DNA of 64,000 bases from Prorocentrum cordatum (Eukaryota; Sar; Dinophyceae; Prorocentrales; Prorocentraceae), in assembly GCA_963575745.1 (NCBI GenBank), contig CAUYUJ010018872.1, positions 100,001-164,000 of the forward strand, given 5' to 3'. The notes beneath the pieces were generated by a model. The model saw only the letters and a program-made list of their open reading frames with translations, was not told where the DNA came from and ran no database searches. This document shows, one piece after another, positions 42,935 through 53,698 of the stretch (position 1 is its first letter; every line of letters starts with the position of its first letter). The position numbers were made by a program, and so were the translations under genes.

Positions 42935-43290
42935 GGGTGTGGTCGTGCTGGGGGGTGGTCGTGCTGGGGGGGTGGTCGTGCTGGGGGGTGGTCGTGCTGG
43001 GGCGTGGTCGTGCTGGGGCGTGGTCGTGCTGGGGCGTGGTGCTGGGGGGTGGCCGTGCTGTGGTGAGGTCGTGCTGGGGTGTGGTCGTGCTGGGGCGTGA
43101 TCGTGCTGGGGCGTGGTCGTGCTGGGGCGTGGTCGTGCTGGGGTGTGGTCGTGCTGTGGTGAGGTCGTGCTGGGGTGTGGTCGTGCTGGGGTGTGGTCTT
43201 GCTGGGGTGGGGTCGTGCTGGGGTGGGTCGTGCTAGGGTGTGGTCGTGCTGGGGTGTGGTCGTGCTGGGGTGGGGTCGGTGTTGTTCGTG
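42935..43290 (+). repeat. 16-bp tandem array GGTCGTGCTGGGGTGT
   Basis: About 20 units of 15-17 bases with variants GGGGGGTG, GGGGCGTG and TGTGGTGA. Confidence 0.95.
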
Positions 43291-43295
43291 TTGAA

Positions 43296-44100
43296 GGGCG
43301 CTCAAAACGAACAGTGCGTGGCCTCTCGCGGGGTCTTCCTGGGCCTCTCTCGGAGCTCTCTTCGGAGTTCCTGACGATGAGGGGGGGAGGTCAAACAGGG
43401 CACCAGGGACCCGTCAGACGGGCCCCAAGCGGGCCCCAAGAGGGCCCAGAGAGGGCACCCAACGGGTGCTACAAGGGGGGGATGCGTTGTAGCACCCGTT
43501 GAGGGCCCTCCTGGGGCCCTCTTGGGACCCCTCGGAGCCCCCTTGAGGCCCCTCAGAACGCCCCAAGAGGGCCCCAAGAGGGCCCCCAACAGGCCCCCAA
43601 GAGGGCCCCAAGAAGGCACCCGACGGGTGCTACAAAGGGGGGGTGCGTTGTAGCACCCGTTGGGGGCCCTCTTGGGGCCCTCTTGGGACCCCTCGGAGCC
43701 CCCTTGAGGCCCCTCAGAACGCCCCGGGAAGCCCCAAGAGGGCCCCAAGAGGGCCCCCAACAGGCCCCCAAGAGGGCCCCAAGAAGGCCCCAAGGGGGCA
43801 CCCAACGGGTGCTACAAAGGGGGGGTGCGTTAGCACCCGTTGGGGGCCCTCTTGGGGCCCTCCTGGGACCCCTCGGAGCCCCCTTGAAGCCCTCTGGGGG
43901 CTTCCCGAGGCGGTCTGAGGGGGTCGTCGCGTCTTCGGGGCCCTCTTGGCGGGGGGCCTCGAGGGCGCCAGGGCGGAAACAAACAAAGCTTCGAGGTGTT
44001 CGTTTTGAGGGGCGCTCAAAACGAACGGCGCCCAGCCCCTGGTGGGGCCTTCCCAGGCCTCTCTCGGGCTCTCTTCGAAGCGTCTGAGATCGCCTTGGGC
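43296..44100. repeat. 160-180-bp tandem array with hairpins in each unit
   Basis: Units joined by GCACCCGTTG at 43491, 43652 and 43832. Each joint is an inverted repeat: 15-bp arms at 43460-43474 and 43487-43501, 13-bp at 43623-43635 and 43648-43660, 12-bp at 43803-43814 and 43831-43842. The body is GGGCCCTCTTGG-type text. Both ends carry a CTCAAAACGAAC motif; at the right end it forms a perfect 12-bp hairpin (43998-44009 and 44015-44026). Confidence 0.85.
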
Positions 44101-44165
44101 TCCTGTGGAAGGTCCTCTTGGCTTCAAGGCCGTCTTGGTAGGGGCCTCGATGGCGCCAGGACGGA

Positions 44166-44352
44166 TGCAAATGATGGGCCCACGAACCCAGAAAGGGATA
44201 TAGACATGCGCAGCATGGTCACGTTTTCACGATACCCAACTGGGCGACACCTCACGAAACATCCCACGAGACACCCCGCGAAACATCCCACGAGACACCG
44301 CGCGAAACATTCCACGAGACACCTCGCGAAACATTCCACGAGACACCCCGTG
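44166..44352 (+). repeat. duplicated block B with 24-bp tandem repeat
   Basis: Near-identical to 42675-42857, including the same five 24-bp units. Confidence 0.92.
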
Positions 44353-44353
44353 C

Positions 44354-44815
44354 CTATGAGCATGAGCCCATATGAGCCTTATGGGCCTTATGAGACCGAT
44401 GAGCCCTGTGAACCCTGTGAGCCATATGAGCCCTATGAGCCCTATGAGCCCTATGAGCCCATGAGCCCTTATGAGCCCTTATGAGCCCTTATGGGCCCTA
44501 TGAGCCCTATGAGCCCTATGAGCCCTATGAGCCCTAAGAGCCCTATGAACCCTATGAGCCCTATGAGCCATATGGGCCCTATGAGCCCTATGAGCCCTAT
44601 GAGCCCTATGAGCCCTATGGGCCCTATGAGCCCTATGAGCCCTATGAGCCCTATGAACCCTATGGGCCCTATGAGCCCTATGAGCCCTATGAGCCCTATG
44701 ATCCCTATGATCCCTATGAGCCCTATGAGCCCTATGAGCCCTATGAGCCCTATGAGCCCTATGAGCCCTATGGGCCCTATGAACCCTATGAGCCCTATGA
44801 GCCCTATGAGCCCTA
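44354..44815 (+). repeat. 9-bp tandem array (CCCTATGAG)n
   Basis: About 50 units with substitutions GGGCCCTAT, AACCCTAT and ATCCCTATG. The 9-bp period keeps several frames open as tripeptide repeats. Not considered a gene. Confidence 0.97.
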
Positions 44816-45030
44816 CGACAGTTGCGCAGTTGGCAGCTCCCCCCGCAAGGAGTCGCGAGGTCCCGACGCGATCCGAATGCGCCCCCCCGCTCCGCTGGGC
44901 CTCCCAGGAGCTCGCGAACGTGGCGACAGTTGCGCAGGTTGCGGCCCGCTTGGGAACCCTGGGGGTGGGCCTTGGGAGCTCGGGGAGGTCCTCGGGGAGC
45001 TGCGCATGAGACGGACAGAGAGAACGAGAG

Positions 45031-45111
<81 letters not shown>

Positions 45112-45335
45112 AACAAAATAAACAAACAAAGAGAGGGGAGATAACCCACGCACGGGAGCAATGGAATGGCGGGAAGGGGAAGGGATCCATGATCTTCGGA
45201 TCTCAGTGATCTCGGGGCCCTGCCTGAGGGCCTGAGGGATTAGGCTAAGGTAGCCAGCGATGGGGGACGGCTTGAAGCCTCACTAACTGGACAGGGGCTG
45301 CGGGGTCGTCACCGTCAACCCCGCCGTCGCCGCTG
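44816..45335. other. spacer with (GA)n microsatellite
   Basis: A (GA)n run with A interruptions lies at 45016-45109. GTTGCGCAGTTGGCAGCTC and GTTGCGCAGGTTGCGGC form a diverged duplication at 44820 and 44929. Confidence 0.7.
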
Positions 45336-47848
45336 TCAACGATGACGCTTTGCGGCCCGCGCGTCCTCATCGGCATCGCCGTCCTCACCTGGGCTGTCGC
45401 TCTGGTCGACCTCGTCACCAGAGTCCTCGAGCGAGCCAGCGGCCTCCATGTCGTTGCCGCCGTCGCCGCCGTCCACGCCGCAGGGCTCGCGGGCCTGGCT
45501 GGAACCCCCGTCCGACGCGTCGCCGTCGCCGTCGATCTTGTCCGAGGGGCACTTGAGGTCGGCAGTGATGCCAAGCCGAGGTCAACGCCAATATCCCCGT
45601 CCCCGGCAGCAACTTCCCGAGGTCTACGCAACTTATTGCACAAGTCTGCGTCGAACTCCATGTCCGTCCCGCGCTTCAGCTTGATGGCCCAACACCTATA
45701 GTTTTCGAGCGGCCCGTGCTCCCAGATGGTGGCCTTCAGCACGCGGGTGGCATCTGCGGGCAACGTAGATGATCGAAACAAGTTGCGAATAACCATCTGC
45801 GACGTTGCTGCAGTCGCTGGCCCGTCAGCCGCGATCTCAATCCTGAAGGCGTCATCGACGCCAGGGCAGTCCGCGACAGAGGATGCTCTCACCAACAACG
45901 CAAGGTCACCAGTGCCACAAAAACGGGCAATACAATGAAACCCCGTCGACTCGCCAACGGTCATACGCAATATTCGCGGGAAGACGTTCACCCCGAGCCT
46001 GAACATCGCCACCTACAAATTGAACGTACCGACAGTAGCTTTATTATGCCACACGCCTTGTGAGCAGAGCCCCGCATCCAACAGACTGCACTGCTTGAGC
46101 GGGCGAAGAGGTCGCCGACTTGGAGGCTCCGCGGTGGCATTGTATTGGAAAATGCGCCTTGCTTCTGCAGTCATGCTGGTGCCAGTCCCACCAAGTACGC
46201 CCCCCTGGGCAGTGCCAGTGCCGTAAGCAGCGCAGGGGCACCCAGATTTCCAGGCAGGGTGCGACATAATCTTGGTGAAAGTGACCTGGGCGGCCGCGCG
46301 GCGAATGGCGGCGTCGCAACGCCTGCCAGCGCCAGGGTGGCTGGCTTCAAGGGCGCGGAAGTCCAGGAGTGAAGTGTCAAGCCTCTTCTCTGCGGCTCTC
46401 ATATTATACAAGTCTCTGTCCGCTTGCGGCAGTCGCATCCACCTCTGGACCAGATGCTGTCGCTTGGCAAGGGGGCCAAGGTGGTCGCAATCGTCGCGCT
46501 TGTTCTCCAGAACGTAGATGTCCATGCCAGATGGACCTCTCCGTCGTTTTCCGACGGCCAGCACCGAAACAACATCTTGCGGCGAAGACCTCTTTTTGCA
46601 CTTGCGCCTGTTCAAGGCAAAATGCAGCATGCACTTGGGCCATTCATTGACTAATTTCTTCGTAGGCAGGTGTGCGTCAATCACTCTTTTGTGGATGGTG
46701 CGAGCTGCCTGTTTCACGCCGTTGAGATAAGTAGTCCGAGCCAGAACGGTGCACGAGGGTGCCCTGCCACGCCGCCGTCGCCCACGTATATCCGTGCCTA
46801 ACAAGTGCTTCGCTTCGACGCTCTTCGAGGTAAGCCTCAAAGTCGCCATCATGTCTCGTAGGCACCTGTGCGCCCGATGCGCCTGACCTGGTTCAGCGAG
46901 TCGTCGGATCCACTTGAGGGTGAAGTACTCGTGGACGCAGCAGGGCGCGCCTCGGCTGCCAACCTCAGTGGACGAACTCGCTCCTCGACAGTAGCGGCAG
47001 AATACTCTGGGTCCAGCGCGACAGACAACAATCTACACCGCGAGTCCGCAGCGCATCGGTAACCGAGCCGCCACCATGTTTCGGCAAGAGCAACGATGCA
47101 TGCACTTGCAGACTGAAACTGGGCGCGAAAGCCCCCTGATAGACCAGCCCACTGATCCGACCCCCAAGACGAAAGTAACGCAGCGAAACCCATGCAAGCT
47201 GCAGCTCCCTCCCGGCCACTCAACACAGTGTAGTTGCTGGCGATCACATGCTGCACTCTCCCCCCCCCAATCTGCGGGCGCAGCCTCTCCTGGGACCGAG
47301 CGCACAATCGACGAATTCAGCGCCGTCACGCGGGCCTCGGTGGCCATCAGGAAATTAAGAAAATCTTGAAGTGGCTTGTTGAGCGCGATGGCGTAGTTGA
47401 GCGACTCGCCGCCCGCGTCCTCAATGAACCACCGGAGGGTTGTCCCTGCCCTGATGGTGTTCTTGACCGCAGCCCCACCGTTCTCGGGGTCGTTCAAGTT
47501 CCTCGCAGCCTCCTCCTCGGCCTGTCGAACTCGAGCTGATGGGGCAGCAGCCGACCAAGCGCGCCTCAGGAGGTCGCAGCACTCGCGGGCTCGACATGCG
47601 AACGATACTGCTTGCTCAAACCCCTTCCATCTGTACAGCAGCGGAGTTGCCATGGGCCCGCCAGCAACCAGACGGGTCGCAGCGACCACGCGCGTCTTGG
47701 CCACCTCGCGCCTGCCTCCGCAATCGAGGGGGCGCCCGTCGATCAGGCAATAATGAATAAGCTCGAAGTCAGCATCATCTGAAATCTTGGCGCCCAGCCA
47801 AGACATGTTCAATGTATCCAAGACGTACTTTTCATCTGACTCCGACAT
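45336..47848 (-). pseudogene. broken protein gene 2, C-terminal part, with possible HMG-like segment
   Basis: On the minus strand, 47848-47305 reads from MSESDEKYVLDTLNMSWLG into an Ala/Arg/Leu-rich helical region. A shift near 47300 leads to 47307-46860, a shift near 46860 to a short DFEAYLEERRSEALVRHGYT segment, and a shift near 46745 to 46745-46016. That last piece includes RRGPSGMDIYVLENKRD and QRWMRLPQADRDLYNMRAAE, spaced like the helices of an HMG box (weak). It reaches a TAG at 46013-46015, then continues in the same frame through 46012-45575 (MFRLGVNVFPRIL). A final shift leads to an acidic tail ending AAKRHR and TGA at 45336-45338. With four or more single-base frame changes this is not a working gene. 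Family unknown. Confidence 0.55.
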
Positions 47849-47849
47849 G

Positions 47850-49190
47850 TCTAGTGCTGGGCGCGACCGCGCGAGCACTCGCGCATTTGCACTCCTGGCA
47901 AGTCGACCCCCCCCCCCCCCCCCCCCCCCTCCCGCGCCAACCCGCCCCGCCCCAATAACGCTGCCCTTCCCGCCGCCTCCCGCTGCCGCCCTGGCTCGAG
48001 CGAAAGGCGGGGGGCGTGGGCGGCGGCGGGGTCGGCGTGCGAAGGGGGATCGGGCGCGGGGGGGCGGTGGCTCGACTTCCCTGGGGCGGCGCCGCCGCCG
48101 CGATCCTCCACTCCTCATGACCGTCGGGCATATCCGACCAACCCTTGAGGGCCTGAGCGGTTGCCTGCTCTGTCCATGCCTATTATTCCCCTTCGGGGGG
48201 GGGGGGGGGGGGGCGCTGCCATTAGCGATCTTGACGGGGGGGCCCCGCATGGAGCTGCGATGCCCAAAATCTGCCCATGGGACATGCACTGTTTCACACC
48301 GCCAAGGGGCGAAGCCGTTATGGGTTAGCTTTTGCGCACGCCTCATGAGGATCGCAATCCCGACCCTGGGCCAACTTTTAGGCGGGGCCCCCTAAAGGCC
48401 ACAGGGGAGGTCCCTTCCGCGCGAGCGGGCTCGCATGGAATGCCCCATGAGGGTCATTCCGTTCGAGCGGGCTCGCCAGTGCCGATATACGTTGGAACCC
48501 CCTTCCACGCGAGCGGGCTCGTATGAAATGCCCGGGGATGATGATCATGATGTGCGTCTGTGTGGGTGTGTGTGTGTGTGTGCGCGTGTGTGCGCGCGTG
48601 TTTGCGCGCGCGCGCGCGGCCGGGCGCGGGCGCGCGCGGCCCGCGGCCGTCCAGAGAAAAACAAGGGCCCCACTTAGGATGCGGGGACATAGACATTCCT
48701 TAATGATTGACTGGTCGTCGTCGCTGTCCTCGCCCCGTCCCCCTGTCTCCCCCTCCCCCCCTTCCTCCCCCCCCCCTCCCCCTCCTCCTTCTCCTCCTCC
48801 CCTTGCCCCCCCCCCCCCCCATCCCCCATCCCCCGTCCTCCCCCCTCCTCCGCCCCCCCCCCTCCTCTTCCTCCTTCTCCTGCTCCTGTCCCGCCCCATC
48901 CTGCCCCCGCGGCCCAGCGCCGGCCCTCGGGGCCCGCGCGCCAGCGCTGGCCAGAGGTCCGATAAACCCACCGTGGGCCCCGTAGGCTGCTGGCTGTCGG
49001 CCCCTCTCCTCTGCGGGGGCCTCCCGCGGCGCCTCCACTCGCCCCCCCCCCCCCCCCCCGCGCCGCCCCTCCGACCCGCTCCCCACCCCAAGGAGGGGCA
49101 GGGGTGTAGGAGGAGGAGCAGGAGCAGGAGGAGGAGGAGAAGGAGGTGGAAGAGGGGGGGGGGGATAATCCCGAGCGTAAGCATGATTAG
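47850..49190. other. intervening low-complexity segment within gene 2
   Basis: Separates the two coding-like halves. It holds a C run (47910-47930), a G run (48197-48214), three copies of CGAGCGGGCTCG (48422, 48464, 48510), a GT/GC microsatellite (48555-48620), a pyrimidine tract (48715-48890) and C and GGA runs to 49170. It could be a large intron or an insertion. No splice junction can be fixed from sequence alone. Confidence 0.5.
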
Positions 49191-50305
49191 AACGAGCGGG
49201 CTCGCAGCCCCAATGGCAGCGATGAGAGGCTTCATCGGGGGCGCGCAAGAGTGCGCCGGGCAATTCATGTCCAAGAGGCTGATCTTGGATCTGTCGGGCA
49301 CGGCCAGTGCGTCGTGGGATTGCCGCTCCAACGCGACGAGGCACTCATTCAACAGCAAGTTGTCTTTCATGAAAACCAAAGTCCGCCAAGTGTCGCGGCC
49401 GGCGAGGGTGGCGACGAGCTGTCGAGACGCATCCAACTTCGAGCCCGAGTCGCCCATGCGGACGGCTTGCCAGTCTACCCACCTGCTGTAGATCGTCGTG
49501 GCGTTGGCGATCGGCAGCACCGTAGATGGGGTATGGACGAGCCCAGCGCAGAGCGACACGCAGCCTCGCTCTGTAGGCCGTGACGAAAATATTTCCTGAA
49601 CGCTATTCATAACAGGCATGCTGATGTTTTTGCTCCTTTCGTTTCGGACGCCTTCGCAAATCTCTCATTGAACTGGTCAAACTGGGGAAGGTCAATCTGC
49701 TGGCGTACCCCTTCGAGGCGAACCCACATCGAAGCGTCGCCCATCTGGCTGGCGGACCACGCGTGGTCAACTTCAGGTGCCGTAAAAGACCGAGCCAATT
49801 GATTACATTGGGCACGAACGTGGCTAACAATACCCCTGTCTATCAACGCGTCCGCGGCAGATGTGGATTCCCCAAGCTTGACGCCGAAAAACAACGAGCC
49901 GTCGACCATGAACTGCAACCCATTGTCTCTAGCATCGCCGCAGGTACCAGACGGCTGCGCATACCCGAGGGCACGGGATGTCCTCGCAGCGATGCTCGGA
50001 TTCAGCGCCTCAGAGGAGGCCGGCAATATTCTACACTGTCGGTCTCGCGACCGTCTGGCCATGGCAAGCTCATGGTTCTTCTTCTGCTCAGGTGTGAGCC
50101 TGTAGTTCAAAGGCTTGCCGCGAACGCCCAGCCCGCGCCCGATGCGACCGCCTCCTCTGCCACGGCCACGGCCCCGACCAGCGGGGGGCGCAGCTGGCGG
50201 CGGAGGGGCTGGCGGCTCGGCCGCCGCGGCGTCGCCTGCATCCGCGTCGCCCGCTGGGGCGCCGAGCAGAAACTCAAACATGCGTGGCTTGAGCACAAAT
50301 GGCAA
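49190..50305 (-). pseudogene. broken protein gene 2, N-terminal part
   Basis: The minus-strand frame 50305-49607 has its first ATG at about 50281 (MFEFLLGAPAG), an Arg/Gly-rich GRGRGRGRGGG segment, LTPEQKKNHELAMARRSRDR, and FFGVKLGESTSAADALIDRG. After a one-base frame change near 49615 it continues as MNSVQEIFSSRPTERGCVS through SKLDASRQLVATLAGRDTW to AAIGAASPLV near 49190. Codons favour G/C endings, as in gene 1. It may be the 5' half of one gene with 45336-47848, split by the 1.3-kb segment. Family not recognised. Confidence 0.5.
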
Positions 50306-51288
50306 CGGACGACAGGCTGAGACCCCCCAGAGGCCTCCATCAGAAGGCCCCCAAAGTGCCGCCCAAGATCATCAATAGAACCCTGCAGGCCTTGTTTGCA
50401 CAATATATGTGGTATACACCAAGAGGCGACGACAAAGGACCGTGGGACAACCGTGAAACATCGGCAACGGGTTGGGTGATTGCAGTGGTGGCAGACGCAA
50501 ACAAACAATCGCAATTTCCAGTTTGGGCGCGGTATATCATTTGAATTCAGCGCATCTGCGTTCCTGGCGCGGCGGTGGCACGTCGCCGCATCTTTTGGAA
50601 AAAGGGTCGGTGCAAGGAGGGGTGGGGGGGGGGCTGGGGAACAATGGTGATGATGAGAAGGAGGTTTCGCATCTCGTCATGTTTCTTTGCTGCCCGACGT
50701 CCTCGCCCGACCGACCAACTGGCATTGCCCGAACAACTATTCTTCAGGAGTCCGCAACGCAAACCAGATCCCTGTTTAAAGCACAGTTGAAGACTTCGTA
50801 TCACCATGTATCGACGTTTTTTCGTCGGTCAGCTGAACTCAACACACTTCGGGTCTACTATCTCAAAGGGGCGCGTGGCGGAGATCACGCATCTTGGATT
50901 TGGAATTGTTTTCGGAGAACGCCCAGCGCTGGTTTCTGCCGCGCAAGTGTGAAATCACCCAAGAGGCAGCCGCGCACCTTCGATCCGATTCATACTGTCA
51001 TCCCCTGAAGCATTGACGGCGTTGAACGTCGCGAGGCGTGCGCGGGCGAATCCGTCGCGCTTACTAGTGGCGCCAATGCGGACATGCAAACGCATTGCAA
51101 AACAATGCTTAGACATTTGCTTGCGCTTCTATGATTATGACATTAGTACTACTATAGTTGCGCACATACATTCACTATCTCTGCCATATTACATTGTTAA
51201 TGGCGGCAGAAAGAATCAAAGTATAACTATACGACCACCCTTCGGGCGATAAAGAGGTCTGGGGGAGGAACCAACGTCTCACGCAATC
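50306..51288. other. gene-free stretch
   Basis: Less GC-rich than its surroundings (notably 51100-51240). A G run lies near 50625. No gene, promoter or repeat recognised. Confidence 0.4.
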
Positions 51289-51383
51289 GAATTCACCATC
51301 GATCTCATGATCAATCTTACGATCGATCTCAGTATCGATCCCGCTATCGATCTTAAGATCGATCACGCGATCGACCTCAATGC
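51289..51383. repeat. 12-bp tandem repeat (TCGATCNNNNNA)n
   Basis: About eight 12-base units each carrying TCGATC or TCAATC, for example TCGATCTCAGTA, TCGATCCCGCTA and TCGATCTTAAGA. On the minus strand it reads as an alternating Ile-Asp repeat. Confidence 0.9.
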
Positions 51384-51474
51384 CAACGTGCTCCCCACAA
51401 TTCCTGCCAGCTCGGAGCAGGAGCATACTCCCGGGTGGGACGGGGGAGGGGGGGACGGCGCCAGCCCGTCCCCC

Positions 51475-52700
51475 GTCCCGCATGGGAGTAGGCTCTAACC
51501 ATGGCGGTAGGCTCAAAATGCGAGTAGACTCCAACTGGAAGTAGGCTCCAACGAGCAGCAGGTTCCTAATGGCAGTAGGCTCCGACTGCGAGTAAGCTCC
51601 AACTGGGAGTAGGAGCCTACTGTCCAGGGAGTTGGAACCCACTCACCTGGGTGTAGGCTCCAACTGCCAGTAGGCTCCAGCTGGAAGTAGGCTCCAAGTG
51701 GCACTAGGCTCCAACTGGCAGTAGGCTCCTACAGTTACAGGCAGTAGGTTCCAACTGGGAATAGGCTCCAACTGGGAGGAGGCTCCAACTGGATGTAGGC
51801 TCCAACTGGCAGTAGTCTCCAACTCAGAGTAGGCTCCAACTGGCAGTAGGCTCCTACAGTTTCAGGGAGGAGGCTCCACCTGGGAGTAGGCTATAACTCC
51901 CAAGGGAGTAGCAGTCTTCACCCTACGTGGCGGCGCCACCCCGTCCCCCGTCCCGCCCGTGAGTCAGTTCCGACAAGCAGAAGGCTCCAACCGGCAGTAG
52001 GCTCCAACTGGGAGTAGGCGCCTACTGTCCGGGGAGTGGGGTCCTTCTCCATATGCAGTAGTCTCAGCTGGCAGTAGGCTCCAGCTGGGAGTATGCTCCA
52101 GCTGGCAGTAGGCTCTAGCTCCAGCTGGGAGTAGGCGCCTACTGTCCGGGGAGTGGGCTCCTACTCTACTGGGAGCAGGCTCCAACTGCCAGCAGGCTCC
52201 AACTGGGAGTAGGCTCACACCAGCAGTAGGCTACAACAGGGAGTAGGCTCCAACTGGGAGTGGGCTCCAACTGGCAGTAGCCTCCAACTGGCACCAGGAG
52301 TCTACTGGCAGTAGGAGCCTACTGTCCAGGGAGTGGGAGCCTACGCACCACGGGACGGCGCCATCCCGTCCCTCATCCCGCCCAGGAGTAGGCTCCAACT
52401 GGCAGTAGCTTCCAACTGAGAATAGGCTCCAACTGGGAGTAAGCTCCAACTGGCAATATGCTCCAACTGGGAGTAAGCTCCAACTGGTGGAAAGCTCCTT
52501 CCGGGAGGAGGCTTCTACTGGCAGTAGGAGCCTACTTCCAGTAGGGTAGGCGCCTACTGTCCAGGGAGTAGGCTCCTACTCCACTGGCAGTAAGCTCCAA
52601 CTGGCGGTAGGCTTCAACTGGGAGTGGGCTCCAACTGGGAGTAGGCTCCAACTGGCAGCAGGCTACAGCTGAGAGCAGGCTCCGACTCACCGTAGGACAG
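51475..52700. repeat. 17-bp tandem array GTAGGCTCCAACTGGCA with higher-order structure
   Basis: Over 1.2 kb of 16-18-bp units. A GGACGGCGCCA...CCCGTCCC segment recurs at about 51455, 51935 and 52360, and a GGCGCCTACTGTCCAGGGAGT segment recurs at 51615, 52017, 52132, 52317 and 52550, so the basic unit sits in a larger repeat of roughly 400-480 bp. Confidence 0.92.
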
Positions 52701-53464
52701 CACTGGGTACCATCGGGACACCACGGCTGGACACCCCCGGTCACCGCCGCCGAACCCAGGGGGGGGAGCGGTCTTTTGGCCGGGCGGCGCCCCTAGTTGG
52801 ATCTCCGCCTGGCTCGCACGCACGACGCGAACACGAATCCGAGACCGATTTCCCGGTGGGGTGTCTCCGTCTCACTGGGATCTCACCCCCTCGCCTCCGA
52901 TCAGTCCTGCTTGCTGTCCATTGTCATCATGACAAGTACTGTCGTTGCGTGGCGGATTTGCATATCGATCCCGCCAGTGGCGGATACAACGCGTGTTTAT
53001 TCGTTCGCTACACACAGTATGCTCGAGTGGCGACCTTGCACATGTACTTACTTATGTGGTACCATAAGCACACCGACTCTCGCGGGAAGATGCCCTCGAA
53101 CAACATAAGTATAACGTAAACGGCACATTATACTGTTCAGACTCCCCCACCGTCGAATCTCATCCTCCTCAATCAACCCTTTATCCCAATCATCCTCATC
53201 TTCCTTTCTTCTTATCCTGAATCCTCCCCCTATTTCCTCCATCCATCTCAGCTTCCGTAGCCCTCCCCAAAATTCCTCGTCTGCAACATTCCTCGAGCGC
53301 CTCCCTAACCTTCCCATTTCTCCCACCCTCTCACCATGTGCTCCTCCGCCCCCCGTATACGAACACTCGTTCACCCTCATCCTCACGAATTTACTTCAGC
53401 ACTGCTCCTCAAGGAGGGGGAGAGATGACGGCAGATAAAATGGGATGGAGGATGGGGGTTGAAG
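52701..53464. other. gene-free stretch
   Basis: 53140-53320 is pyrimidine-rich (ATCCTCCTCAATC-like). Its minus-strand frame is long but of biased composition. No gene accepted. Confidence 0.4.
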
Positions 53465-53698
53465 TCAGAAGAGGCGCTCTGAAGGGTGCAATATCATTCC
53501 TGCGTCGAGTCCCACTTGAGCGCCCGGGGGGAAGCGAGAGCGTGGAGCAGATGGCCGCGAGGCCGCCTTGACCAGCTTCTGTACCACGTGGTTGCCCTGC
53601 GGCGACCTCGCTGCGAGAGCATCAGGCTGCGGCAGCACAGCGGCAAAAGCGGCCCTTGTCACACGTACGAGTAACAAAGCCGCAGGCAGACAGCACAC
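53465..53698 (-). pseudogene. fragment resembling a Pumilio (PUF) repeat
   Basis: The minus strand reads RVTRAAFAAVLPQPDALAA followed by RSPQGNHVVQKLVKAA. G-N-H-V-V-Q-K-L is the core of the RNA-binding helix of PUF repeats, in which such proteins contact single RNA bases. Only one repeat is visible and the frame ends after about 40 more residues without further repeats. It may be an isolated exon or a decayed copy. Confidence 0.35.

Noticed and set aside
44469-45161. 230-codon minus-strand frames across the 9-bp and GA arrays
   Set aside because: Pure repeat translation (tripeptide and Ser/Leu strings).
53048-53386. Minus-strand frame rich in Arg, Glu, Gly and Trp
   Set aside because: The plus strand is pyrimidine-rich here, which by itself produces such a composition. 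No domain recognised.
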